Shown one piece after another: positions 13,200 to 26,200 of a stretch of DNA of 64,000 nucleotides. The notes beneath the pieces are model-generated. The model did no database searches. It was given only the letters and a program-made list of their open reading frames with translations, and was not told the DNA's origin. Origin of the DNA: Sapria himalayana (Eukaryota; Streptophyta; Magnoliopsida; Malpighiales; Rafflesiaceae); the NCBI GenBank assembly GCA_029783825.1, contig JAREIK010003088.1, forward strand, positions 860,084-924,083. The letters run 5' to 3'. Both the position numbers and the translations under genes were made by a program. Numbering within the stretch: position 1 is the first letter of the stretch; each line of letters starts with the position of its first letter.

Positions 13200-13690
13200 A
13201 AACTTCCCTCTTTTCTGCCCACGCTCGCCCCTTAACAACCCCTCGCTCACGCCCACGCCCCTCGCCCCTCGCCCCTCACGAGCCCCTTGCTGTTGCCCAC
13301 GCCCTCGCCCCACGCCCTCACCCCGCGCCCACGCCCTCGCCCCACGCCCTCACCCCGCGCCCACGCCCTCGCCCCACGCTCTTGCCCTCACTCACGTCAT
13401 TGCTCCTCGCCCCACGCTCTTGCCCTTGCTCACGCCATTGCTCCTCACCCCTCACGAGTTCCTTCCTGTTGCCCACGCCCTCGCCCCACGCCCTCTCCCC
13501 ATGCCCTTGCCCCTTGCCCTCGCTCACACCATTGCTCCTCGCCACTCATGAGCCCCTTGCCGTTGCCCACGCCCTCGCCCCACGCCCTCACCCTCGCCCT
13601 CGCCCTCGCCCTCGCCCTCGCCCTCGCCCCTCGCCCTCGTCCCTCGCCCCTCGCTCCTCGCCCCTCGCCCCTCGCTCTTGCCTGTCTCCA
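13200..13690. repeat. C-rich minisatellite (CGCCCTCGCCCCACGCC type)
   Basis: Units built from GCCCACGCCCTCGCCCCAC and CTCACGAGCCCCTTGC recur with variation, ending in pure CCCTCG hexamers at about 13590-13640. The complementary strand is G-rich. Frames through it encode only Pro/Arg/Ala/His/Ser or Gly/Arg/Glu repeats and are not genes. Confidence 0.93.
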
Positions 13691-13715
13691 TAAGCTCCTT
13701 TGTGGATTAGTTGTC

Positions 13716-13995
13716 GAGCTGTCAGTCGAGCTCCTGGAGCTCTTCATCGAGCTGTCATTCGAGCTCCTGGAGCTCTTCGTCGAGCTATCAGTCGAGCTCC
13801 TGGAGCTCTTCGTCGAGCTTGTCTTTGAGCTCCATGAGCTCGACGGAGCTCTCGGTCGAGCTCCAGGAGCTCGATGGAGAATGGGGCCAAACTCATGGAG
13901 CTCAACAGAGCTCTTGGTCTAGCTCCAGGAGCACAACCACGAGCTCTAGGAGATCAATGTAGCTTGTGTCGAGCTCCATTGAGCTCGATGGGAGA
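13716..13995. repeat. 33-bp tandem array with internal hairpin GAGCTCC-T-GGAGCTC
   Basis: The unit GAGCTGTCAGTCGAGCTCCT plus GGAGCTCTTCATC (33 bases) repeats about three times almost perfectly from 13716, then decays over further copies. Each good unit holds a 7-bp perfect inverted repeat around one base. The frame reading SSSWSSSS follows from the 11-codon period only. Confidence 0.92.
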
Positions 13996-14146
13996 GGGCA
14001 AGGATCAATGGGAGAGGGTGAGGGTAGTTTAGAATAAACGTAATAGAGTGTACTAAATTTAAATATTTTAAGATTTTGGTGACCTTTTTTTAAACATAAA
14101 AATATAAGTTTCAAATTATCAAATTTTAAGTGGGATCACCCCAAAA

Positions 14147-14363
14147 AATATAAATATATATATTTTTTGTTATAAGCTTTAGTTTTGGACAAATCTTTTG
14201 TCTCGACCTTTTCTGCGCTAAACCCTCAACCCCTCCGAATTTGATGATGATGCACGACCCTGGAAAAAAACTTTATGATCTCACAACAATCATGATTTCT
14301 CAACAATCATGAAGTTATCTCAACAATTCTCAGGTTTATCTCGTAGATTTGGGTCACTTGGCT
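14147..14363 (+). promoter_or_regulatory. likely promoter and 5' UTR of the EMB1611-like gene
   Basis: This is the only sequence between the transposable element and the start codon. It begins with AATATAAATATATATATTTT (TATA-like, about 14147-14166). CGCTAAACCCTCAACCCCTC follows at about 14216, typical of a plant 5' leader. Three short direct repeats of (CA)ACAATCATGA lie at 14280-14310. Upstream ATGs at 14244, 14247 and later positions precede the chosen start and could lower translation. Transcription start is not determined. Confidence 0.45.
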
Positions 14364-14417
14364 ATGACTTCCGAGTTTCCAGCAAAAAACGTGCCACTGA
14401 ATCCTTGCTGTGTGGCG
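14364..14417 (+). CDS. EMB1611/MEE22: EMB1611-like exon 1 (start codon, NPCC motif)
   Basis: It encodes MTSEFPAKNVPLNPCCVA. The donor is GCG|GTACTT at 14418, phase 0. The start is chosen because NPCC directly precedes the first Trp of exon 2 in this family. A longer unspliced frame from 14309 (MKLSQQ...) lacks NPCC and reads through the 74-base intron, so it is not preferred. Confidence 0.75.
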
Positions 14418-15957
14418 GTACTTTTCTTTTCTATCGAGTGGGTTTTTTCGCCGAGTTGAATCTTACTGAGAATCGATATTTGCGTTCGCAGTGGAAAGAG
14501 AAGTATTCAAAGCTAGAAGAGAGACGGAAATTCTTGAGGCAAGCTGTGAATCTGCTCACCGATCAAGTCGACAAGATTCAAGCAGAGAATGCTAACCTGA
14601 CCAAAGGTTTGTCCTGTAACTTAATCTCGTGTGCTGTAAACGAATTTGTCGTCCTTATAAATCGTGTCAGGTTGGTTTCAATTACATAAATCATTGTTTC
14701 CCGTTATGCTCTGTAAAGTGTACCAGTCGCCATGGACAATTGGTGTGGTCTTCCATATTGTGATAATCCTAACTGGTTATTATACATTATTACTCACTGG
14801 TATGAAATGTTTAGCAACCATGTTCCTTTTCAATCCCATTTTCGAGGGGCAAGCAGAAACCTAGTTCTGCATTATCGAGACAATTACTCTGTAGAGGATC
14901 TACTACGATCCAGGCTGGTTATTGACCATGGCTATGAAGCGATCAGAAAGTGAATGGGCTGATGTAGTCCAAGAATTGGGCAAGTCTTTTTTGTTCCATT
15001 CCCGTGGGTGAGGCTGAGGTGTCTTAGTGCCTGGCTGTTTACCAGGCATCCTCTTCCCTTTAATTTTCCTAGAAAATTGTGCAGATGTTTGAAATGGAAT
15101 ACTCTCATAAGCAAATTTTATTCAAATTTGAAGAAATATTATAAGAACACTCATAATCAACTCACTTCAAGATCAAATACCTTCACCCTAACATGACTTC
15201 ACTTCGCTTCAAAATGGGGAGGAGTATTTATACACCTTGAAATTAATCTTATACCAAATGAATAAATTAATCTAAAATTATAATAATCATGTCTTATTCT
15301 TCCTCAACCTTTTAATAATATCTTAAGTAATCAAATGATTTTCATGCTTACTCATCAAATTCTAAAAGATCATAGGTAGAAGGTTTGTTGGCTTGGACTT
15401 TAATTTTGAATATGGATTCCAATTGGGTCTGAGTCTGGTGGCTTCTCGTAACTCATAATTCTATAATCAAATATCTCTTTAAACTCAATCTTGTGACTTC
15501 TTTTAAGTTCTGTAATCTCACGAAGTCTTTGCTTGTTAGTAGCTTGGTAAAATTATCAAAAACCTGATCTTGCTAGAAATGTGGATTTAAACATATTGGA
15601 TTGGTGGAAAAAAAAGTAGAATCAAGTATCTCAATTCGATGATAATGGTGAGAGTTCTTGCCATTCCAATATCAATTATAACTTTGGAGTTCGCATTTAG
15701 CACAAATGGTAGATTGGTGAGTCCTTATCGTAGTAGATTTTGTTCAAAAAAGTTTCAAGTACTGATATGTATTCAAAGTTGGCTATTGCATTAGAAATAA
15801 AATAATATGGATTATTTTTTTTACATGAAATTAATTTTTTTAATTAATTATATTAATATGTTCTTTTTTCCATGCTTATAGTTGCAAGTTCAAATAAAAA
15901 AAAGCATATTGTTGCTTAGTTGAATATGATGATGATATAATTGGTGTTGTTGAGATA

Positions 15958-15991
<34 letters not shown>

Positions 15992-17206
15992 TTTGTTAAA
16001 TTTAATACTTAAATAGAATTATTGGACTAATTATATATTTTTTCATTAATTTGTAGGGCTATGAAGTATTAAGCGATGAAGAAATCTATGATTAGCTTAG
16101 ATTTATTTTTATTTTGATATTTTTTTATGCTGACGATGTTTAGATATCTTAAAAATAGGATTGGTCTAAAAGTATGTAAAAAATTTATTTTTGTTAACTT
16201 TGATGTTTAGATATGACTAAAAGTCTTTAAGTCTAATATTGAAGTTACTTTTAATATTTTTTTGAAATGGTGGTGCTTCTATTTGACAAAATTATTTGAT
16301 TAGAGTATGGATATTTGATCCTTCAATGGATGTGGTGATAAAGATATGAAAAATAAATTCAATGGGGTTGGGGATGAGGTTGGGGATATCCATGATAAAT
16401 GGAGGTGGGGATGAAGAATATAAAATTTGATTCGAATTCAACTCATTGCCATCCCAATAAGAAATTGTGAGTATAGTTGAATATAAGTTTATTTAAATTT
16501 TAGCTGGACACTTATAATTACATCGATGAAATATATTATAATTTTTTATATTTTATTTACAAATAACTTTGTATCATTAAAGTGTAAGAGATAGTGTGTT
16601 AAGATTTAATGTAGAATCAGAATATATAAATATAATATTAAAAACTTGTAAGCTAAGATATGCTAGTCATTTCTTAAATTAGCTTGCATATTAGTTTAGA
16701 GACTGATGATGTTTTATTGTTATTATCACATAATCCAACATATTATGGCCAACTTGGTGTTCAATGAATAGATAAAATATATTTAGATTAATTATTCATT
16801 TATTTGAAAAAAATTTTAAGTTGATTTGATTACTACAGTCTACATATCTATTAGCTATCTGATTTCATATATTTTTATGAAAGTTCTCAATGGATGAAAA
16901 TATTGAGATTAATTGTTATTATATTATTTTTTATTTTGTTATTTGTTTTTTATTATTTTAGAGCATTCAATTTGTGGGATGTCCCAAATTACACACACAC
17001 ACACACATGAATATATTGTATTGAATGTCAATTTTTTTTATTATCTTAATAAATTAATTTTTTCATCTTTCATATTTATTTTTCACTTTCTTTTATGTCA
17101 TTTAAACTCTAAATAGTAGGTTAATATTTATTTTATATATATATTTTTGTGGTGGAGTACTTATAATGTATCAAGGAGTATTTATTATATGTTTTTTTTT
17201 CATGCT

Positions 17207-17240
<34 letters not shown>

Positions 17241-20200
17241 TGCATGCTTAGTGTTTTGAAGTTTTTTACATATTAGTAAAAATTAATTAATTTTTATTTA
17301 ACATGATTTTAGATGAGGGATAATTCTAGATGTTTTATTCATTGTATTTGCCGTGTTCATTATTTTATTTTTATTCATCATAATAATTTTAAATCATTTT
17401 AGACATATTTTTAGATATTTTATCATTTGGATATTGAAATTTTAATTGGATTTTTTCAGTAAATTTATAGGTTTTATCTAGAATAGATTTTAATATGAAC
17501 TTGCCTTTTAGTAATTATGTTCATTTTGAGTTGCCTTGATTACCATGCAAACAAACTCAATTAGACTGCTAATTGGTATGGTCAATGCGCAATGAATTAA
17601 TTATTTTCTATAATTTTTCTTTAGTTTTTAAAGTGTAAATATAATTTTAAAAGTGATTGGGAATATCAAAATATATATTATTTATTGAAAACTAGTCAAC
17701 TCTTATGATGAAGGACAATGTGTTGGGCCGACATGATCCATCTAAAAATAAATCTCGTGGGGCAATTTTTTTTAGAAAACACAGAAGCTCAAAAGTGTCA
17801 TAACTTTTGTTCTGGCATAGTAGCCAAAGTCCCATGTTGGACTGGGTGGGCTTGAGATCCTAAGAACCTTGGATTGCTTGTGATGACACAATTTTCTTGG
17901 TCGTGTGATGTGTGGAATGCATTTAAAAAATGCATTGCACTATAATGTAACACAAATTAGGAAAAATTAAAATTTAAACTTTAAGTTGTTTCCCTAGCAC
18001 TAGCCACCAGGGCACGATTGGCCATTTGCTTATGCGCGACATGACCCCCTCTTTTGAGCCATGTTGGTGTATCTCTCAATGTAAGCATTTTTGTGGGTTA
18101 TGCCATAAGTTCTCAGTAGTAGATATAGAAGTCATAGAGCATGCTGCTGAACCACTCAAGGTACATACATAGCTCACCTCTTGATATCTTTTAAATTTGA
18201 AATTTCTAGAGATGAGTATACTATGTTCCTCCTCCGAGACATCGAAGAGTTTGCAAGAGGTCAAATGCTACCTTACTTTTGATTCATAATGATTTGGCAT
18301 AGGAACTAATAATCATGTTATAAATAATTATATATTATTATTATTTTTTAATTTTTGTAATTTTTAATGTTACATTTATCAATAATATTACATAGCTCAC
18401 CAATAGATATCATTTAAATTTATAGAGATGAGTATGCTACATTACTCTATGAAGATAGTGAAGAGTCTATCGGTGGCCAAATGCAACAACTTTCTCTTTT
18501 ATTATCTTAATTCTTAATTAATAGGTAGTTGACTTAGGAATTAATAATGATGTTATAGATACTTATTTTTTGTTTTTTTAAATTTATACTATCTTTGATG
18601 ATACAATAACCAATGGTGTTATTATTGGAGCTAGTGATTATTGTATTGTCAATGTTAGTCTTATTATATAATAGTTTATTCTTTATATTTTTGATTTTTC
18701 TGAAAATCATATGTTAGTTGGTTGATTTACTAAATAATTGAATGATAAAATTATTATTTTTTGATATTTCTTGGTAAAATTAATAATATTATGTTAATTT
18801 TTTTGTATTTTTTTTACAATCAAAAAAATGCAATGCTTGATTGGTTAGAATTAACCTCTCGTTCATTCATAAGATATGCCTTTTAGAAATTTATAGCGTC
18901 AAACATTAATGTGTTATTATGATATATTATAATATATGTTTTTAGAAAAATATATTAAAATTTTTTATTCGATATGATAAAAAGAGGTTAATTCATTTAT
19001 TTTTTATTTGTTCATACTGATGTTTGTGGTTCATGTAAGATAATTAATTATAATAATTTTTATTATTTTGATATTTTTATTAATGATGATATCCTTTTTA
19101 TTTGAATATTTTGTTTCAAAGAAAGAATTTAATTTTTCTTCATTCATGCATTTTCATAATATATCTAAAATTAAATTAATATTTTCAGAATGATAATATA
19201 TCATTTAGTATATATCTAATATATTTTTTTTATTTTGAGTAGCACATAATGATCCACTAGCCATCATGTATCATGACACATCTTCGAATGAGATGATAAA
19301 AAAAAGTAGATATTCGGTCAGGATGATTGAGATACTTCTTTTGCATAAAAGTATCCCTAAATATTTTTTGGATTGAGTGGCTGAGATTGAAATTTATTTG
19401 TTCAATTGATTATCTTTGCATGTCCATTTAGATCTTGTACTATTTTAAATCATTTATCCAAGAAAAAGACTTCATTAGTCACTCTACATTTTTTTGATAT
19501 ATATGTTTTGTGTATGATATTTGTCTTGAAATGAATACGTTGGTTGCACATGTTATGAAGTGTATATTGTTGGATTTAGTAATACTCAAAAAGAGTTTGT
19601 GTTTTATTGATGTTAGAAAAATAATAATGTGCTAATGCGGTTCTCTTCGAATATGAATAATTCGCAAGATTAAATCTTCGCATGAAATTGGAACTAGAGA
19701 TTCAATCACAAATGACAATGTATCATCATCTAAATTGGAGATTGCTGAATAATTCTTATATTAGATATACTCATATGATGCCACTACTGATGCAATAGTC
19801 TCATGAGATTTAAAAATAGAGGAATATTAATAGAATTGCTCATTGCAACTATAGGATGATGATATTATTCGCAAGTCTTACCACATAAGAGAATGTGAGC
19901 ACTAGACTCTTAAGAGATTTAAATCTCACATAAGAGAATGTGAGATTTAAAAATAGAGAATTATTCGCAACTATAGGATGATTTCTATAGATATGGACAT
20001 TAGGATAATAAATAATCTAAAATATATTTATACATGGACGATTATTTAGACTAAATGCAAGTGGAAGAGTTATCATAGTTGAATAATATTTCAAAAAAAA
20101 AAAAGATAGCTTGTGCTATCTGAATGTTTAATGGAAAAAATTTAAAAAATATTTTAAACAATATTTTATCTATAATATTTTTTTTTATTCTTTTATTTTT

Positions 20201-23200
20201 TTTTGTTTTCTAGTTTTTTTTTTCATATCTTGAATCTTTTTGGATTCTAACTTCAATTTCAAAGGTACTTGTTTATTTTAGATGAAAATAAGTCATGTTG
20301 AAAGAATTGTAAGTTGTTATTAGTAATTAGAGTTGGGAACATGTGCACCGATCTTTCGAAAAATTTGTAGTTGGATGCCAATGAATATATTATTTATATA
20401 TAAAGAATATATTTTTTTTTATGATAATTCAAGGAAAATTATATAAATGAAATAACCACAATTTTTATAATCTTAGAGAGAAAAAAATTGATTCATAGAT
20501 TATAAAAAATTTTAATTGATTTAAAACAGTAATATACATTTTGATATATTTCAATTAATTAACTATAAAATTGTAATTTGGTCATACTTCGTGATAATAA
20601 TATCATCACCATAAACCAATAACAAGATAATATTACTCTTTGAATTGTGATGATAAAAGTAAAAGTAGTTAGAAATATATTCGTGAAGACTAAAAGTTAT
20701 AACTACTAAAAAAATACTAAACTAGTTGCTAGATGATTATTTTAGTGCACACCTCCTTTTCTATATTTTAATGAAAGAGATTATTTTATATATTTAACTG
20801 ATGTACCAACTACTCGTGAGAAGTTACAAGATCAATTTGGTTGAGATTATTTTAATTAATAGAGGGAAGATATCTCAATAATCCACTAATATATTTGAGT
20901 AGATTTCATTGCCACAAGTTTGATTTTAAGTTATTTTTTTGTGTCAAGTCAAATCTTTATCCAACAACAAGCATTGTAATAATCTCGAACCAAGATTTTA
21001 AATGTTTTTGATTGTGATAATCTGTATCTCATTCCACATTGTCTTATTCTTGAATGAGCAAGTGCCTTAGATACAATCACTAAAATCATAAAACTACCAA
21101 GAAAAATCAAGAAACTCAGATATGCTATATGTAGTACTAATACGGGGATGAGACATTGAATGATAATATGGATAAAAAATAAAATATTATTTGAGCTTAT
21201 TTTGTAGAACAATTGGAATGTCCAAATTAATTTTTTTATTGGATCAATTAGAAATAAAGAGGATATAACAAAGGATTGTGTGGTTGTACTCATTTAATAT
21301 ACACTTTTAAGTCGCCTCAATCAAGCCTTCAACCTTGATCTTCCTATCATAGAAGAAGCAAATTTTTTATTATTACTATTAAAAATTTGTGTCAAACCTA
21401 GCATGGTACAGCTTATTTGAGTGAGGAATGCCATGCCAGACAAGTCATGGAGCATGACACGAGAATCAATTGTCCGGCCCAGCACGACACGGTGGCACAA
21501 TCGAGTGTAGGGCTGTGTTGGACAGTGTCGGACCATCTGTGCAGTGTCGGACCATCTGTGTTGGAACCCATTGTGTGAAAACACTACAGGTGGTCATCTT
21601 ACGTGACCGGCCAATTGCAATCTTCCATGTAAGTGAGATCCAGCTTATTTTGCTGGATTTTTTTTTAAATAATCTGCTCTGTTGGCTGGTCATCCGACGG
21701 GACTTGATTAGTGACCCATAGATGGTCTCTGGTTCTTGGATTGGTGGACCATGCCACCAGGTCTGGTACACGAGTGGTGTCTAGACCGGTGCGAGGCACG
21801 GTTCGCACAGGCCCAACATGGCACGAATTGTGCCATTATGTGGCATGTCTCGGACTAGGCATGGATTGCCCAACCAGGTTGACACTTCTAGTTTAAAACT
21901 CAGTGAAATATTACAGGACTCCTTGCATACTTCCCAACTTTATACTGAGGGTAGTGAGAGAGGAGAGAGGAGAGAGGAGAGGGGAGGAAAGAGCATAACT
22001 CAAAATATTTCTTGATAATGAAAATGTGTATAACTCCAATTATTTTAGTAATTACAAATCTTAGTTTAAATCTCATAAATAGGCATACTAAACTCCATAT
22101 ATCTTAGCATAGTAGGAAAATAAATTTATTATAAATGCACAAATATCTTAAATAGCTATTGTATAATTTTTATTATCTGATTCATCCATTGTAGCATCCA
22201 TCATATATCTGTCATAATCATTTTAATAATATTCTTATTGAGCATATAACATTCATGTTCATATTTCATAATGATGATGATAATGTAGATGATTTATACA
22301 ATTATTGGAGCAGCACTTTGTAAGAGTAACTTATAATTTCATCTGTTTTAGAAATGTGTGAGCAATATGCGAGATGTTTTTTTAACTGACCATGTTTTGT
22401 GCCTATTTGGTGTCGTGAGAAGAAGTGGAAGCTGAGAAGCATAAGGCAGTTCTTCTCCAGGACAATGCTTCTGAAAGAGAAAAAGAAGTCTGTTCGCTCA
22501 AGGGTCTTCTTGACAAGGAAAAAATAAGGGTAGATTCCATGAGGAAGAATGCTGAGACAGAGAAGAGAAAGGCTGCCGAAGAATTGAAACTTGTAAGAGC
22601 TGCCAAGGCTAAAACAGATGAAGAAATGAAGTTCATTCTTCTTGGCACAAAAAAGGAGGAGGAATATAAAATACAGCTGGAAACGTTGAAAAAGGAAGCT
22701 GGTGAATCAAAACAGAAGCTGGTTTCCATAACTTCAAAGCTGGAAAGGGAAAAAACGAAAGCAAGCGAGGAGAGAAAACGTGCGAATTTAGCAATGGCTG
22801 AAGCAGAGGAACACAGGATGGCATCTGAAGCAAATTTGAAGAAACTCATAGAAGAACAGTCACGCGTCGAGAGCCTTTCTATGCTGCTGGAAGATGCCAG
22901 AGGAACAATTGATGGATTGCAGAATGAGATGAGTGGACTCAGATGCTCGAAAGTGAAGCAGAGAAGCAATCGGGGTTCTGTTATTCCCCCCGGGAGAGAC
23001 GCCCGTTCTGAATCGAAGAAAGTGAAGCAACTTGAAAATCGGCGAAAACATGCGGAGAAGAAACTGAAGAGTGCAAGAAAAGAGGTGAAGCTCGAAAGGA
23101 AACACAACAGCTTTCTGCAGCATCAACTGGCACAGATAAAGCTCGATTTTGTTCAAATCATCTGCCGGGTGGATTTGCTGGATAATTGTTTTTCATACGG

Positions 23201-26200
23201 CAGTGAAGGTACAGAGGTGGAAAAGGTTTGTTTATCTGTTCTTATCAGCTGTTTTTTTCTGTGAATTTCCATTTTGTTTTTAAATGTGAATGCAGTTTAG
23301 TTTATTTAATGGGTGTTGTGTTCATGAAATTGGTTCTCTGAAATTAGCATACAGGTCTTGGCGTTTGTTTCTGTACTGTGCGTCCAGTTGATTTTTCTCA
23401 GAAGAATGGTTTCTTCATGGCTGTTTAGTAACATTACCTGGTGGGTGGAATTTGTTCTATTACAATTAAACAGTGTTATTGTGGTTTGAAAACATGAAAT
23501 TGTTTCATCACTCTTATGGTTGGGGATTACCTTTTTTATTGGAAACTAAGAGATTAAGAACACAATTACGTGTTTTATTGATGTTTCTTGCACGAAGATG
23601 TCTCGCTCTCTTTTTTTTTTTTTTGGTAACTATGAGCAACTGTGTGAGCTTGTCCTAGACTAAGTTATGGTGAGATAAATCTCCTTGATAAGATGGATTT
23701 GAGAGAGTTTCTACCACTCGGACTAGCTTGTGGAGGAAAGAGTTTTATAGTTTTATATCACATGTGATGGTCGTAGATATACCTTCATTTATTGTTAGAA
23801 AATTAATATATAATGTAAATAAATGTGAAATTATATGTACTATGTACACTACATGTGGGTGTCCCACAAAAAAATATGAAAAGAAAATAGAAAATGATTT
23901 GAGTGTTTTTATCATTGGCACTTCTCCACACTTATCACTTAAGCCACTAATGTTTGTTTAGTAAACATGTTAATGTTAATGTTTTTTATATGTTGACCCA
24001 AATATTTTGTGCATCAAACTTGAGATAAATGAGTTGGTCTTCTCCATATTTTTTTAAAAGTATTTGCCAAGTAAACTATGGTGGTTATGCAAGTTGTAGA
24101 AATTGAATTATTTAGAATCTTTATCAGTATGAATAGAGATGTCAAATGGGCTGTGTCGTGCCTAAAACTGCATGACTTGTAGTCCGCCTGGTTCGGCAAG
24201 GCACGACTGTCATGAGTTTGCACAGAATCGTGCATTTCGTGTTGGGTCATTTTGGGTTGTGCTGGATCATGCTGGTTTTGTGGGTAGCGGCATCACACCA
24301 CCACTATCAGCCATTGTGATAGTCACCACAATAATGAATTAAATAAATATTTTAATTTATATTTGTAATTTGTAAGTGCGGTGCAGTTAAATTAAAAATT
24401 GAAATAATTTTTATATTTCAAAAAATATTGCCATATTTTATTTCCCGAATGATCTATCACGTCCATGCTGAGTTTCATTAAAAAAATTGGTTGCGTTTAC
24501 ATGGTGGATTAATTTTTAAAAATAATTATTATTAAAAAAAAAGGTCAGTTTTTTTCTGGTGGTTTGTTATTAAAAAATAATTATTATTAAAAAATAATAA
24601 AATTGGTTGTGATTTACATGGTGGATTGTGTTGTGCTGGGCTAGGCATGATTTAATCGGGTCTTGCTCGGGGTGCACGGACTACTTGACACTTCCAGTAT
24701 GTAATAATAATTTCAACATGTTTTTATTATTGCTAGAATATATATGTCTTAAACTTGACTATTAAATTTAGTGAATCAAAAGAAAGTTTTAAGAAATAAA
24801 GCACATAGTGTCTTTTCATCATCGAGCTAAAGTATAATTTGGTGAATCTTCTCATCATCGAGATGATGCATAATTTATCTCACAGTCTTCAAAAAAATTG
24901 ATTTCAAAGTTAATTTTATGTTGTAATAAAGCTATTTAATTATGCAATTTATATATAAAAAAATTAATCTCAATGTTATGAATGTACAAGTAATGAAACG
25001 AAGTGATCATTTCTAACTATGTCCAAAACATATCCATAATATCTAAATTATGAGACAATGGGATATAAAGTTTAATAAATGTCTGTAGTTTTTAATGTTT
25101 TGTCTATGTGCAATATCATATAAAATTTATTCAACATCTTTATTTAATTTTGGAGATTTTCATGTATTCATTGAGAAAGTATTAGCTTGAATTATCAATT
25201 CAATTGTGATTTATTTTATAATTGTAGGGGAGGATTATTTCCCCCAATGATAAAGAAGCTATGGCATAGTTTAGAATTTAATTGTTGAGCAATGAAAACT
25301 AGTTCTTGAGTAATAATAAATAGTTAATTTCAATTAATTAGTTTTACTATCTAGTTACTATTGTAGGAAGGTGTGTCTAGGTGCATGCATGCCTTTTGCA
25401 TGTTCCTTGCTTGAATAAGGTGTGCATGATTGGCGCCTAGGATAGAGGTGTTTCCCTTTATTTTTTTCAAAGGATGGGGATATACATTTTTTACTTAATA
25501 TATTTTCTAAAGTTTCTTTAAACTCATATTTTGTTTAATAAAATATTTTCTACTAATATAGATAAGAATTTTTATCTTATATTATTTATTTTTTTTATTG
25601 TATATTATGTTCTTATCTATCTTTTTTATGTTTTAAGATTTTTAAAAAATATAAGTGCAAGAAATTTTTTTTTTTGAGAAAATTATATGTTTATTTATTT
25701 TTTATAATGTTAAAATATTGGATGTTAGTATAATTTTATAATTTTTTAAAATATGAAATGCAATTTGACAAGTAAAGATAAAGTTGTGCCAAGTAAAACA
25801 CAAGAATGTCATGAATATAACTATTTTTGTTTCCCTAACTCAAATAACCCTAATTTATTATTAACATATAATGTGAGAAATCTCAAAGAGAGATATCTAC
25901 ATATACAAATAATTGTTAATTAAATGTTTTATGATTGTTAGAAAATTTCTTAAATGTCATACACATGTTAGGAAAAAGTATATTGTTTGATGGAATTTAC
26001 AAGCTTAAAAAAAGAAAAAGTTCACATACGAACAATTGAATGAAAATATGTTTAAGATATTTGCTAAATAACCTTAATCAGTCCTTAGTTGCTCAATATT
26101 ATAATATTTTTTTGCTTATATATATATATATATATTAATTAAAAAGTAGATGTTCCTTATATTATTGTAATATATTATTCATATTACAAATGTATTTAAG

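Larger units (their letters stand above)
13090..14146. mobile_element. terminal-inverted-repeat element carrying two minisatellites
   Basis: The left edge (from 13090, TTTTGGGGTGTTTCCCCAT) and the complement of the right edge (ending 14146, TTTTTTGGGGTGATCCCACT) form an imperfect inverted repeat. It extends about 60 bases through AAATTT-type DNA to GTCAC. Inside are a C-rich array and a 33-bp array. I could not find a target duplication, so the superfamily (hAT or Mutator-like) is open. The element ends about 218 bases before the start codon of the EMB1611-like gene. Confidence 0.6.

Noticed and set aside
13287..13962. Long Pro/Arg/Ala/His and Ser/Leu/Glu frames, plus antisense Gly/Arg frames
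   Set aside because: These are readings through two minisatellite arrays. Their amino-acid periods equal the DNA repeat unit and they have no known domain.
14309..14689. 126-residue frame starting MKLSQQFSG as the start of the EMB1611-like protein
   Set aside because: It reads through a 74-base intron. The spliced start at 14364 in another frame supplies the family NPCC motif directly before WKEKY.
14732..14953. 73-residue frame MDNWCGLPYCDN... as a missing exon
   Set aside because: It has no coiled-coil character, no matching splice phase and no recognised similarity. It lies in intron 2.
20949..21293. 114-residue minus-strand frame
   Set aside because: It is hydrophobic and AT-driven, with no motif, promoter or splice sites. 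It lies in transposon-derived intron DNA.
22403..23107. 234-residue minus-strand Ser/Phe-rich frame
   Set aside because: It is the antisense shadow of the coiled-coil exon 3; its Ser/Phe/Leu bias comes from complementing GAA/AAG-rich codons.
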